64,000 nt of DNA from Thermoanaerobaculales bacterium (GCA_035358815.1 DAOPQC010000001.1:96603-160602); one strand, 5' to 3'. Positions 16,507 to 26,715 are shown, numbered from the stretch's first letter. Translations and numbers: made by a program. Notes: generated from the sequence alone by a model not told the origin.

Positions 16507-19500
16507 GTGATTCGACTCAGGATGCTCTCGCTCGCGCTGCTGCTGGTGCCGGCGGCGGCGGCCGCCGCCGGATCCGCCACCCACCACGACATCCGGGCGC
16601 GCCTCGACCTCGGCTCCGGCACCATCGAGGTGTTCGACCGGATCACGTTGGCGCGTGACCTCGCCCTGGACGAGGCGGGGGGCTACCGGTTCCTGCTCCA
16701 CGCCGGGCTGGCGCCCGAGGTGGAGGGCCCGGGCTGGAGCCTCGCGCGCGTGGCCGGGGAGGTCGGCGCCGCGTTCGTCGGCATCAACGCCAGCTCGGAG
16801 ACCGCCGGCGGGGGGGTGCCGCTCGAGGGTTGGCGGCTGCGGCCGGGCGACGGCGCCGGGCAGCCCCTGGCGCTGCGCTATCGGGGCGCCATCCGGCACG
16901 AGCTCGACACCAGCGGCGAGGAGTACCAGCGATCGTTCTCCGAGACGCCGGGGATCATCGGCCCGGACGGGGTCTTCCTCGCCGGCGCCAGCTACTGGCT
17001 GCCCGCCTTCGGCGATCAGCTGGTGACCTTCTCGCTCGAGGTCGAAGGCCTCCAGCCGCCCTGGGACGTCGTCAGCCAGGGCCGGCGGACGCGCCACGAG
17101 CTCGCGGCGGACGGGACCAGGACCACCGCCTGGCGTCTGGACCACCCGACCGAGGAGGTCTACCTGGTGGCCGGGCCGTGGCACGAGTACTCCGAGCAGG
17201 CGGGCGACGTCGAGGTGCTCGCGTTCCTGCGCCAGGACGACCCGGCGCTCGCCGGGAGGTACCTGCAGGCCACCCGGCGCTACCTGAAGCTGTACGAGAG
17301 CATGCTGCCGGCCTACCCGTACCCGAGCTTCGCCCTGGTCGAGAACTTCTGGGAGACCGGCTACGGCATGCCGGGCTTCACGCTGCTCGGGCCGCGGATC
17401 ATCCGCTTCCCGTGGATCCTGACCTCGTCCTACCCCCACGAGCTGCTCCACAACTGGTGGGGCAACTCGGTGTTCGTGGACTTCGACGGCGGCAACTGGT
17501 GCGAGGGCCTGACCGCCTACCTGGCGGACCACCTGTTCGCCGAGCAGCGCGGCGAGGCCGCGACCTACCGGCGGGCGACCCTCAAGAAGTACTCGGACTT
17601 CGTGTCCACCGGCAACGACTTCCCGCTCGCCGAGTTCCGCTCGCGGCGGTCGGCCGCCTCCGAGGCCGTCGGCTACGGCAAGAGCCTGATGGTCTACCAC
17701 ATGGTGCGCCGGGCGATCGGCGACGAGGCCTTCCTCGAGGCGATGTCACGGTTCTTCAAGGACAACCGATTCCGGCGGGCTTCCTTCACCGGCGTCGCCG
17801 AGGCGGTCGAGGCGGTGACCGGCGGTGACTGGGGGCCGTTCTTCGCTTCGTGGACCGGCCGCGCCGGCGCGCCCCGGCTCGAGATCCAGGAGGCCGCAGC
17901 GCTGCCCTCCGGGAACCCAGAGCTGCCGTGGACGGTGCGCCTCGCCTTGCGACAGACCCAGCCCGGGGAGCCCTTCACCTTCACCGTGCCGGTGGCGGTG
18001 ACCCTCGAAGGCCGGGACCAGCCGCTGTGGGTCGAGGCCGGGTCGTGCCACCGCGACTGCGTCGTCGAGATCCCGTGCCCGGCGCGGCCGCTGCGCCTCG
18101 ACGTCGATCCGGCCTTCGACGTGATGCGGCGGCTCGACCCGCTCGAGGTGCCGCCGGCGCTGTCCACGGTGTTCGGCGCGGCCGACCCGCTCTACGTGCT
18201 GCCCGCGGCCGCCCCGGAGGCCGAGCTGGCGGCGTGGCGCGGGCTCGCCGAGGCGTGGGCGCAGCCGCGCCAGCCCCGGATCGCGCTCGACAGCGAGCTG
18301 GCCGGGATGCCGGAGGGCGCCGCCTGGGTCCTCGGATGGGGCAACCGTTTCGCGGCCGAGGTGGCCGGCCGGCTCGGCGAGCATGGGGTCGCGCTCGACG
18401 GCGACCGCCTGCTGCTTTCGGGCGAGAGCCTCCCGCGGGGTGAGCGCTCGGTGGTGCTGGTGGCCCGCAGCGCGGCCGACCCGGCGGACGCCGTCGGCTG
18501 GGTCGCCGGCGGGCCGCTTGCCGCGATCCCAGGCCTCGCCCGCAAGCTGCCGCACTACACCCGGTACTCCTACCTGGCGTTCGTGGGGGACGAGCCGGAG
18601 AACGTGGACAAGGGCATGTGGCAGCCGCTCGCCTCGCCGCTGGTGCGCAACCTCGGCGACGGCGAGATGCCGCCGCTGGCGCTGCCCGCCCGTCCGCCGC
18701 TGGCCGAGCTGCCTTCGATCTTCGACGCCGCCGACATCGAGCTCGCGGTGATCCGGCTCGCCGAGCTGCGGCTCGAGGGCCGCGGCCTCGGCTCGGCCGG
18801 GCTCGCCGAGGCCACCGACTGGGTGGAAAGCCGCTTCGAGGCGATCGGCCTGCAGCCCGCCGGCGACAACGGCTTCCGCCAGTCGTGGAGCTGGACCGGC
18901 GGCGCGCCCGAGCGCGAGATGGCCCTGGCCAACCTGGTGGGCCGGCTCCCGGGGACCGACGCGGCGCTCGACAGCCGGCCGGTGGTGGTTCTGGCGCACC
19001 TCGACCACCTCGGCCGGGGATGGCCCGACGCGCGGTCCGGGAACGAGGGCGTCGTCCATCCCGGGGCCGACGACAACGCCTCCGGGGTGGCGGTGCTGCT
19101 CGAGCTCGCCCGGGTGATGGCCGTGGAACCGCCGCGGCCGCGGCCGGTGCTGTTCGCGGTGGTCACCGGGGAGGAGGCGGGACGGCTCGGGTCGCGGCGC
19201 CTGCTCGGCGGGCTGACCGCCGCCGGCTCGCCGCTGGCGTGCGTCAACCTCGACACGGTGGGGCGGCTGTCGCAGGGCAAGCTCTACGTCCTCAACGCCG
19301 ACTCCGCCCGCGAGTGGCCCTTCCTGTTCATGGGGGTCGGCCACACCATCGGGACCGCGATCGAGATCGTGAAGGAGCCGCTCGACAGCTCGGACCAGAT
19401 GAGCTGCATCGAGGCCGGGGTCCCGGGGGTGCAGCTCTCAACCGGTCCTCACGCGGACTATCACCGGCCCACCGACACCGCCGACCGGATCGACGGCCGG

Positions 19501-19890
19501 GGCCTGACGGTGGTCGCCGACGCGGCGCACGAGGCGGTGTCGTACCTGGCGGAGCGCACCGAGCCGCTGACCGCCACGATCGCGGGCGCGGCGGGGCCCG
19601 CGGCGGCGCCGGCGACCGGCGAGCCGCGCCGGGCCAGCCTGGGCACGATGCCCGACTTCGCGTTCGCGGGGCCCGGAGTCCGGGTGCAGGAGGTGATGCC
19701 GGGCTCGCCGGCCGAGGCCGCGGGGGTCCGCGCCGGGGATGTCGTCGTCGCCCTGGACGGTGCGCCTGTCGCGGACCTGCGCGGCTACTCCGCGGCGCTC
19801 AAGGGGCATGGGCCCGGCGACACTGTGAAGGTCACCGTCCGCCGCGACGGCGAGGAGATGGTCCTCACGGCGACGCTCGCCGGGCGCTGA
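16507..19890 (+). CDS. M1-like aminopeptidase fused to M28 peptidase and PDZ domain
   Basis: 1127 residues, secreted (signal peptide residues 1-22). Domain order: a strand-rich N-terminal region; an M1-like gluzincin domain with PHELLHNWW (HExxH, ~311-319) and WCEGLTAYLA giving the distal Glu (~335); a linker; an M28 zinc aminopeptidase domain (about 745-1020) with VLAHLDHLG, HPGADDNASG, VTGEEAG, VNLDTVG and GPHADYHRPTD, a complete set of ligands; and a C-terminal PDZ domain (about 1040-1125, VMPGSPAEAAGVRAGDVV). Both zinc sites look intact, so this is a two-headed exopeptidase, probably periplasmic or surface-bound. The start is GTG with GGAGGCC upstream; TACAAT at 16484-16489 may be its -10 box. 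Confidence 0.85.
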   Translation: MIRLRMLSLALLLVPAAAAAAGSATHHDIRARLDLGSGTIEVFDRITLARDLALDEAGGYRFLLHAGLAPEVEGPGWSLARVAGEVGAAFVGINASSETAGGGVPLEGWRLRPGDGAGQPLALRYRGAIRHELDTSGEEYQRSFSETPGIIGPDGVFLAGASYWLPAFGDQLVTFSLEVEGLQPPWDVVSQGRRTRHELAADGTRTTAWRLDHPTEEVYLVAGPWHEYSEQAGDVEVLAFLRQDDPALAGRYLQATRRYLKLYESMLPAYPYPSFALVENFWETGYGMPGFTLLGPRIIRFPWILTSSYPHELLHNWWGNSVFVDFDGGNWCEGLTAYLADHLFAEQRGEAATYRRATLKKYSDFVSTGNDFPLAEFRSRRSAASEAVGYGKSLMVYHMVRRAIGDEAFLEAMSRFFKDNRFRRASFTGVAEAVEAVTGGDWGPFFASWTGRAGAPRLEIQEAAALPSGNPELPWTVRLALRQTQPGEPFTFTVPVAVTLEGRDQPLWVEAGSCHRDCVVEIPCPARPLRLDVDPAFDVMRRLDPLEVPPALSTVFGAADPLYVLPAAAPEAELAAWRGLAEAWAQPRQPRIALDSELAGMPEGAAWVLGWGNRFAAEVAGRLGEHGVALDGDRLLLSGESLPRGERSVVLVARSAADPADAVGWVAGGPLAAIPGLARKLPHYTRYSYLAFVGDEPENVDKGMWQPLASPLVRNLGDGEMPPLALPARPPLAELPSIFDAADIELAVIRLAELRLEGRGLGSAGLAEATDWVESRFEAIGLQPAGDNGFRQSWSWTGGAPEREMALANLVGRLPGTDAALDSRPVVVLAHLDHLGRGWPDARSGNEGVVHPGADDNASGVAVLLELARVMAVEPPRPRPVLFAVVTGEEAGRLGSRRLLGGLTAAGSPLACVNLDTVGRLSQGKLYVLNADSAREWPFLFMGVGHTIGTAIEIVKEPLDSSDQMSCIEAGVPGVQLSTGPHADYHRPTDTADRIDGRGLTVVADAAHEAVSYLAERTEPLTATIAGAAGPAAAPATGEPRRASLGTMPDFAFAGPGVRVQEVMPGSPAEAAGVRAGDVVVALDGAPVADLRGYSAALKGHGPGDTVKVTVRRDGEEMVLTATLAGR

Positions 19891-20014
19891 GGCGGGTGGC
19901 ACGCAACAGGTGAGGGTTCGCGGTGCCGGCGGCCCGTCGGGACCGGAATGGGCGCCCGGGGATCGCGGTTGCTGGCATCGAGGACCCGTCGGCGGGGCGG
20001 GGCGCGGAGGGCTG

Positions 20015-20587
20015 ATGATCACCTTCACCGAGGCCGCGAAGCAGAAGGTGCGCGAGTACATGGATCAGGCCGGCAACGGCTGTCTCGGCTTGCGCGTGAT
20101 GGCGGATCGCCAGGGGCGGAACCACTTCCGCTACAACCTGACCCTGGTGCTCGAGGGCGAGACCTACGACAAGGACGTCAAGCTCGACCAGGGCTCGTTC
20201 TCGGCCTGGGTCGACCCGACGAGCGCCGAGCTGCTCGAGGGGACGACGGTCGACTTCGTGTCGGATCTCTCGGGCGCCGGCTTCCGCTTCGACAACCCGC
20301 AGGCGGTGGTGCGGTGGGACGACCCCGTCGCCGAGCGCCTGCAGCGGGTGCTCGACGAGAAGGTAACGCCCTCGGTGGGCGGCCACGGCGGCTGGGTCGA
20401 GCTGCTGGCGGTGGACGGCGACACCGCCGTGATCCAGTTCGGCGGCGGTTGCCAGGGCTGCGGCATGTCGCAGGTGACCCTCAAGGACGGGATCGAGAGG
20501 ATCATCCTCGAGGAGGTGCCGGAGATCCGCAAGGTGGTCGACGGCACCGACCACGAGTCCGGCTCGAATCCCTACTACTCTCGCTGA
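20015..20587 (+). CDS. nfuA: NfuA-type Fe-S cluster carrier
   Basis: 190 residues. An N-terminal A-type (HesB/IscA-like) domain, in which the usual Cys ligands are missing, is joined to a C-terminal NifU domain with VGGHGGWVELL, IQFGGGCQGCGMSQVTLKDGIE; the CxxC there binds the bridging [4Fe-4S] cluster. This is the NfuA layout. It delivers clusters to apo-proteins in the cytosol, which fits a genome region with two Fe-S-rich oxidoreductases. ATG at 20015 follows CGGAGGG. The stop codon lies inside a hairpin shared with the convergent gene. Confidence 0.9.
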   Translation: MITFTEAAKQKVREYMDQAGNGCLGLRVMADRQGRNHFRYNLTLVLEGETYDKDVKLDQGSFSAWVDPTSAELLEGTTVDFVSDLSGAGFRFDNPQAVVRWDDPVAERLQRVLDEKVTPSVGGHGGWVELLAVDGDTAVIQFGGGCQGCGMSQVTLKDGIERIILEEVPEIRKVVDGTDHESGSNPYYSR

Positions 20588-20604
20588 GCCCCCGGCTCAG
20601 CGAG
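20580..20604. terminator. Bidirectional terminator-like hairpin
   Basis: Perfect 11-bp stem (CTCGCTGAGCC with GGCTCAGCGAG) and a 3-base CCC loop, placed exactly between the convergent nfuA and serine acetyltransferase genes and overlapping the nfuA stop codon. There is no T tract on either side, so it may act as a 3' stabiliser or a Rho-assisted stop. Confidence 0.6.
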
Positions 20605-20606
20605 CG

Positions 20607-21584
20607 TCAGATACCCCCGCCGTTCTCGAAGGCCTCGACACTCGGGCGGGCCTGCGAGATGCGGCTGCCCGGCGGCACGCTGCGGGTCAGCCAGACGTTG
20701 CCGCCGATGACCGATCCGGCGCCGATGCGGACCCGGCCCAGGATGGTGGCGCCCGCGTAGATGACGACGTCGTCCTCGATGATCGGGTGCCGCTCGATGC
20801 CCTTGATGGGGCGGCCGAGGTCGTCGGGAGGGAAGCTCCTGGCGCCGAGAGTGACCCCCTGGTAGACCCGCACGCGGTCGCCGATCACGCAGGTCTCCCC
20901 GATCACCACCCCGGTGCCGTGGTCGATGAACATCCTCTCGCCGATGCGGGCGCCGGGGTGGATGTCGATGCCGGTGCGGCTGTGGGCGTCCTCGCTGATG
21001 ATGCGGGGCAGCAGCGGCACCCCCAACAGGTGCAGCTCGTGGGCGATGCGGTGGCTGGTCAGCGCGTGCACGCCCGGGTAGCAGAAGATCGCCTCTGCCG
21101 GGCTCCGCGCTGCCGGGTCGCCCTCGTAGGCGGCGAGCGCGTCGAGGGCGAGCAGCCGCCGCAGCTCGGGCAGGCGCTCGAGCAGCCGGACCGTCACCCG
21201 CCTGGCCTCGGCGGCGCACTCCGCCGGGACGCAGTCGCCAGGCGGAGTGTCGCAGGCGAAGCACAGCCCTCGCTGGACCTCGTCGGCCATGATCACGGCG
21301 ACGCGCCCGAGGGTGGTCCGGGCGCGGGCCGGCAGGTCCACCGCGGCGATGTCTCGGTCCCCGAAGAAGCCCGGGAAGATGACCGAGCGCAGCAGCTCGA
21401 CCATGGTCACGCTCTCGTCGCGCGACGGCATCTCTTGGCCGCGGAAGGTCCTGCCGAGCGGCACCGCGAGCCGGTCCGCCTGGGCGGTCAGGGCCTCGAC
21501 GACCCGCGGCAGCACGGCTTCGACCTCCCCCGGCAGGGGGTGGTCATCGACCGGCGACAGCTGCTCCAGGCTCGCGCGCTCCAC
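20607..21584 (-). CDS. Serine O-acetyltransferase
   Basis: 325 residues. It makes O-acetylserine from serine and acetyl-CoA, the first step of cysteine synthesis. After an N-terminal helical domain of about 170 residues comes YPGVHALTSHRIAHELH, then the left-handed beta-helix with SRTGIDIHPGARIGERMFIDHGTG, VVIGETCVIGD, VYQGVTLGA and HPIIEDDVVIYAGATILG. The long helical N-terminal domain is typical of EpsC/SrpH-like forms rather than the shorter E. coli CysE. The start codon appears to be GTG, with no obvious Shine-Dalgarno sequence, so the true start could be further in. Its position next to nfuA suggests a loose sulfur/Fe-S theme. Confidence 0.88.
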   Translation of the reverse strand: MERASLEQLSPVDDHPLPGEVEAVLPRVVEALTAQADRLAVPLGRTFRGQEMPSRDESVTMVELLRSVIFPGFFGDRDIAAVDLPARARTTLGRVAVIMADEVQRGLCFACDTPPGDCVPAECAAEARRVTVRLLERLPELRRLLALDALAAYEGDPAARSPAEAIFCYPGVHALTSHRIAHELHLLGVPLLPRIISEDAHSRTGIDIHPGARIGERMFIDHGTGVVIGETCVIGDRVRVYQGVTLGARSFPPDDLGRPIKGIERHPIIEDDVVIYAGATILGRVRIGAGSVIGGNVWLTRSVPPGSRISQARPSVEAFENGGGI

Positions 21585-21626
21585 GAGGCTGGCAACAGCG
21601 GGGCGGGGGCTTTCGTTCCTGCGCGG

Positions 21627-21806
21627 TCAGGAGCGCCGGGAGGGGGCGGTGCGCGACGCCGCGCGCTTGCGCTCGTCGGTCATCTGGTGGCAGAGCTTGT
21701 ACTTGCGCCCACTGCCGCACCAGCAGCGCTCGTTGCGGCCGAGACTGGGCAGGGCCGGCCGCTCGGGCCCGGCGATCACGCGGAGGAAGGTGTCACGGAG
21801 GCTCAT
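21627..21806 (-). CDS. Small SEC-C motif protein
   Basis: 59 residues. The C-terminal half carries RNERCWCGSGRKYKLCH, the SEC-C zinc-binding motif (CxCxSGxxxxxCH) first known from the SecA tail. The N terminus (MSLRDTFLRVIAGPERPALPSLG) is short and has no other domain. The tail is basic. An earlier in-frame ATG at 21815 is possible. Stand-alone SEC-C proteins bind zinc and are thought to contact proteins or ribosomes; the partner here is unknown. Confidence 0.75.
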   Translation of the reverse strand: MSLRDTFLRVIAGPERPALPSLGRNERCWCGSGRKYKLCHQMTDERKRAASRTAPSRRS

Positions 21807-21911
21807 GTCGTGCATCCCTGGGACTCGACGCTGCCGTCTTGCGCAGCATCCCGTCATTTGCGGCCGATACTGTACTCCCTGACCATGAAACCGTCACCTG
21901 GGCCCGAAGCA

Positions 21912-23171
21912 TCACGATGGAGGCGGAAGACCCTCGAGCCCGCACAGATCTGCGATCCGGCGGCCGATCTCGGTGTTGTCGAGCACCCCGGCGAACTGGC
22001 CGGCACCGGGGCCGAAGGCGAACAGCGGCACCCAGGTGGCGAGATGGCCGTCGTCGAGCCAGCCCACCTCCGCCATCCCGTCGTCGAAGCCACCGTGGGT
22101 GGCCGCCATGCCGGCGGTGTCGTGGTCGGAGGTGACCAGAACCAGGGTGTCGCCGCGGGCGGTGGCGTACGCGAGCATGGCGCGGATCGCCTCGTCGAGC
22201 TCGACCATCGCGGCGACCACGCCGTTGACGTCGTTGTCGTGGGCCGCCTCGTCGGTTTCCTCCTGCTCGATGATGAGCAGGAAGCCGGACCCGTGGTCGT
22301 CGAGCAGGTCGAGCGCGCGCCGCGCGGAATCGGCCAGCGGCGGCCCGTGCGTTCGGCGGTTTCCGGGCCGGGCCGGCAGCAGCGCGAGCAGCGGCGCCGG
22401 GGTGGTCGCGAGCGCCGAAGCGTCGCGGACCACGGTGAATCGGGTGCCGGCCGCCGACTCGGCCTCGCGCACGAGCTCGAGGTAGTCGCGTTGCCGCAGC
22501 GCGTGGCCGGCAAGCTGCCAGTCGCCGCCGATCAGCACCGTGGCGTCGGAGGCGAGCATCTGCTCGAGGATCGTCCGGTACTGGTCGCGATTCGCGGCGT
22601 GGGCCAGAAAGGCCGCGGGCGTGGCATCGGGGAGCCCGGCGGTGGTCACGAAGCCGGTGGCCATGCCGCTGGCCGCGGCCGCCTCGAACAGGGTGCACGG
22701 CGCGCTCCCGTCGGCCTGCATCGAGATGGCACCCTTGGGCGTCTTCATCCCGGTGGCCATCGCGGACGCCGCGGCCGCCGAGTCGGTGACCAGCGCGTTC
22801 CCGGCCCAGGTCCGCACCAGGCCGACCACCGGGGCGCTCTCGACCGCGAGCCCGCCGGCGGGGCCGAGGACCAGGGCGGAAACCGTGCTCAGCTGGCCGA
22901 GCCCGACGCCGTCGCCGAGCACGACGATCACGTTGCGGGGCGGCTGGTCGGTGGCGGGCGGCACCGCAGGCGCGGGCCGAACTGGCGCTGCGGCCGCCTC
23001 CGGGCCGCCCGGGGCCGGGAAGGCGTGGACATCGGCCGCCGGCCCGGGGACGACGAGGTCGCCGATGCCCGCCCCGCCCCCGATGAAGCGGGCGGCCACC
23101 AGGACGGCAACGGCGGAGACTGCCGCCGCCAGCAACAGCCAGACGATCGAGGATCTCAGACGCGCCACCAT
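21912..23171 (-). CDS. Membrane-anchored alkaline phosphatase family protein
   Basis: 419 residues, N-terminal TM anchor at about 8-30, a Pro/Ala-rich linker to ~75, then an alkaline phosphatase domain. VIVVLGDGVG holds the first metal-binding Asp; VTDSAAAASAMATG is the active-site motif with the nucleophilic Ser; EQEETDEAAHDND and TSDHDTAGM supply further metal ligands, and THGG the last. The usual P-site and metal set therefore look complete. It should hydrolyse phosphomonoesters outside the cytoplasmic membrane. ATG at 23171 follows GGGAGGGG. No phosphate-regulon genes are adjacent. Confidence 0.85.
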   Translation of the reverse strand: MVARLRSSIVWLLLAAAVSAVAVLVAARFIGGGAGIGDLVVPGPAADVHAFPAPGGPEAAAAPVRPAPAVPPATDQPPRNVIVVLGDGVGLGQLSTVSALVLGPAGGLAVESAPVVGLVRTWAGNALVTDSAAAASAMATGMKTPKGAISMQADGSAPCTLFEAAAASGMATGFVTTAGLPDATPAAFLAHAANRDQYRTILEQMLASDATVLIGGDWQLAGHALRQRDYLELVREAESAAGTRFTVVRDASALATTPAPLLALLPARPGNRRTHGPPLADSARRALDLLDDHGSGFLLIIEQEETDEAAHDNDVNGVVAAMVELDEAIRAMLAYATARGDTLVLVTSDHDTAGMAATHGGFDDGMAEVGWLDDGHLATWVPLFAFGPGAGQFAGVLDNTEIGRRIADLCGLEGLPPPS

Positions 23172-23244
23172 GCCCCCTCCCGACCGGGGGATCTTAGCGC
23201 GGGCGCCGGCCCGCCGCAGTGCGGTGGGCCGGCCTCCAGGCCCC

Positions 23245-24672
<1,428 letters not shown>

Positions 24673-24972
24673 GCTCGGGGTCCTTTCTGAGCGGAGCCTG
24701 TGGTACCTGAGCCGGCTCGTCGAGCCGGCGCCGGTGTGGGACGGGGCGGCACTCAGTATTTGGGAGGCCCGAACAAGAAGGGGCGGTCCTGCCGGGGTGT
24801 CCGGCCGGCGTTTGCCATGACGGCGGGGGATCGGCGGGGACCGTTCACGACCTTCCTCGGCCGGCCATTGTACGCCCTCTCCCGCAGCCGAGCGGTGCTG
24901 GCGGCGCCGATCCGCGAGCCAAGGGAGCGCGATCCGGCTCCCGGCCGGCGGGCCGCCGCTACCGCTGGCCGA
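24673..24972. other. Non-coding gap, nothing recognised
   Basis: 300 bases between lat and the slipin operon. An open frame on the plus strand here has no Shine-Dalgarno sequence, no family resemblance and poor codon periodicity. I see no repeat array, hairpin or RNA motif. It must contain the lat promoter on the minus strand. Confidence 0.5.
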
Positions 24973-25053
24973 TCAGGTCGCGACGACCACGATCAGGGCG
25001 ACGAGCAGGATCAGCAGCGCCGCGATCAGCGGCTCAGCCGCCTTCGGCTCCAT
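24973..25053 (-). CDS. Putative 26-residue single-pass membrane microprotein
   Basis: A tiny reading frame starts inside the last codons of the slipin gene in another frame: ATG at 25053, stop TGA at 24973-24975. The product is MEPKAAEP followed by an unbroken hydrophobic run of Leu, Ile, Val and Ala to the last Thr, a length that spans a membrane once. AAGGAAGAGG lies just upstream of the ATG, and all but one of the codons after the ATG end in G or C, as real genes here do. It would be translated by coupling to the slipin. Not seen as a known family; the small size keeps confidence moderate. Confidence 0.45.
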   Translation of the reverse strand: MEPKAAEPLIAALLILLVALIVVVAT

Positions 25054-26149
25054 CGTCCTCTTCCTTGGCGGCGGGTGACGCTGTGTCTGTGCCGAGGATG
25101 CGGTCGAACGCGGTCAGCCCGCCCATCGCGCCGAGGCCCATCGTCTCGACCGCGGTCGACGGCACGATCACCATCGAGCCCTTGGTCTTGAGGCCCTCGT
25201 AGACCATGTTCATCGCGCGCAGGTGGAGCGCCGCCGGGTTGCTCCGGTAGTGCTTGGAGGCCTCGGCAAACTTCTCGGCGATCTCGGTCTCGGCGGTGGA
25301 GAGGATGATCCGCGACTGGCGCTCGCGCTCGGCCTGGGCCTGGCGGCTCATGGCGTCCTCGAGCTCCTTGGGAATGATGATGTCCCGGATCTCCACCGAC
25401 TGGACCGTGATCCCCCAGGCGTTGGTCTTGGCGTCGAGCACCTCCTGGATCTCCCGCCCCAGCCGATCGCGGTTGGACAGCATGTCGCCGAGCTCGTGCT
25501 TGCCGATCGCATCGCGCAGGGCGGTCTGCGCCGACAAGGTCACCGCGCCCTCGAACTCGGCGACCTCGAGCACCGACTTCTCGGCGTCCCAGACCATCCA
25601 GAAGGCAATCGCGTCGACGTTCACCGGCACCGTGTCGCGGGTCAGCGTGGTCTCGGCCTTGAAGTCGGTGACCCGGATGCGCTGGTCGACGTAGCTCGCC
25701 ACCTTGTCGATCACCGGCAGCAGAGTGAAGACCCCTGAGCCGCGCAGGCCCCGGAACTTGCCGAACCGCAGTACGACCGCCTTCTCCCACTGCAGGGCGA
25801 CCTGGATGCAGGGCGCCAGCAGGCCGGCGACCACGATCGCGGTCACCAGGATCGAGCTGTCGGGGCGGTGGCGCAGGTAGGTCAGCAGCGCGGACAGCGT
25901 GGTCAGGATCAGCACCGACTCCCAGACCTGGGAGACCCTGAACAGCGTCGACAGCACCACCGCGAGCGCCAGCATGGTGATGACAATCTCGATGTTGAAT
26001 GCCGCCACCGAGAGGTGGACGAACAGCCCGGCCAGGCTGATCAGGACCAGGATCACGATGTTGAGCGGCCCGAACCTGAAGTCGGTGCGCAGCGAGGCGG
26101 CGAGCCGGTCGAGGGCGTCGAGCCGCAGGGCGGATTTTAGCGGACACAT
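25034..26149 (-). CDS. Slipin/SPFH (band 7) membrane protein with long hydrophobic N terminus
   Basis: 371 residues. About four hydrophobic segments occupy residues 28-125, unlike the single hairpin of ordinary slipins. The SPFH domain follows (about 125-300): EKAVVLRFGKFRGLRGSGVF, IDKVASYVDQRIRV, LTRDTVPVNVDAIAFW and IPKELEDAMSRQAQAERERQ at the start of the coiled coil. Such proteins form large oligomers in membrane microdomains and often partner an NfeD protein, but no NfeD gene is next to it. It is the second gene of a GntR operon, with an excellent AAGGAGG site, and its 3' end overlaps a probable microprotein gene. Confidence 0.85.
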   Translation of the reverse strand: MCPLKSALRLDALDRLAASLRTDFRFGPLNIVILVLISLAGLFVHLSVAAFNIEIVITMLALAVVLSTLFRVSQVWESVLILTTLSALLTYLRHRPDSSILVTAIVVAGLLAPCIQVALQWEKAVVLRFGKFRGLRGSGVFTLLPVIDKVASYVDQRIRVTDFKAETTLTRDTVPVNVDAIAFWMVWDAEKSVLEVAEFEGAVTLSAQTALRDAIGKHELGDMLSNRDRLGREIQEVLDAKTNAWGITVQSVEIRDIIIPKELEDAMSRQAQAERERQSRIILSTAETEIAEKFAEASKHYRSNPAALHLRAMNMVYEGLKTKGSMVIVPSTAVETMGLGAMGGLTAFDRILGTDTASPAAKEEDDGAEGG

Positions 26150-26163
26150 GGTCGCCTCCTTGG

Positions 26164-26541
26164 TCAGTGCTTGCGGCGTGCCGACAGCGCGTCGAGCACG
26201 TCGTCGATGGTGAAGCCGTGGGTGGAGACCCGCGACAGGAACTCCTGGCAGAGCTGGTCGAGCAGCCGCCGGCGCTCGACGTCGTCGCGCCGCACCTCGC
26301 GCTGGCCGACGAACGTCCCGGAGCCCATCTGGGTCTCCACCAGGCCGGTCAGCTCAAGCTCGGTGTAGGCGCGGCCGACGGTGTTGGGGTTGATCGACAG
26401 GTCGACGGCGAGCTGGCGTACCGTGGGCAGCCGGTCGCCGGGGCCGAGCTCGCCGGTGGCGATGGCGCTCTTCACCCGGTCGATGATCTGGCGGTAGAAG
26501 GGGACGCCGCTCTTCAGGTCGAGCTCGAAGTGGATGGCCAC
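26164..26541 (-). CDS. GntR-family regulator, YtrA-like short form
   Basis: 125 residues. A winged-helix GntR DNA-binding domain (residues ~10-75: GVPFYRQIIDRVKSAIATGEL, LPTVRQLAVDLSINPNTVGRAY, GLVETQMGSGTFV) is followed by only about 50 helical residues, the short effector-free layout of the YtrA subfamily. GTG at 26541 is chosen because GGAGGG sits five bases upstream; an in-frame TTG lies at 26556. The gene is first in an operon with the slipin (14 bases apart). YtrA regulators usually repress their own operon, and repeated TAGTGT motifs in the promoter fit that. Confidence 0.85.
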   Translation of the reverse strand: MAIHFELDLKSGVPFYRQIIDRVKSAIATGELGPGDRLPTVRQLAVDLSINPNTVGRAYTELELTGLVETQMGSGTFVGQREVRRDDVERRRLLDQLCQEFLSRVSTHGFTIDDVLDALSARRKH

Positions 26542-26561
26542 GATTCCCTCCGCCAAATGTC

Positions 26562-26614
26562 TTAGTGTTCTATTGTCCTAGTGTGATAGTACATACATAC
26601 AATAGCCCTGTCAA
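26562..26614 (-). promoter_or_regulatory. Sigma70-type promoter and likely operator of the GntR-slipin operon
   Basis: On the minus strand: TTGACA (26609-26614), a 17-base spacer, then TACTAT (26586-26591). Directly downstream, over the expected transcription start, are two TAGTGT-type repeats on the plus strand (26562-26568 and 26578-26584), 16 bases apart. The block is strikingly AT-rich against the surroundings. A regulator bound at the repeats would block initiation; assignment to the GntR product is inference. Confidence 0.7.
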
Positions 26615-26715
26615 GCCCTTCGCGCTAGAATCCGAAAGGTTCCGGCCGCCCCGGCTGTTACCGGCAGCGGTGGGGGAAGGGCGCCGCCGCGCGTCCGACC
26701 CGGGAGGAGAGCAAC

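Noticed and set aside
24700..25191. Plus-strand open frame between lat and the slipin gene
   Set aside because: No start signal, no motif and overlap with the slipin gene; composition is like other non-coding frames.
24973..26149. Frameshift of the slipin gene as the source of the extra hydrophobic tail
   Set aside because: The downstream frame has its own ATG and ribosome-binding site within the slipin end, and slipins do not usually need a C-terminal TM helix; a frameshift cannot be fully excluded.
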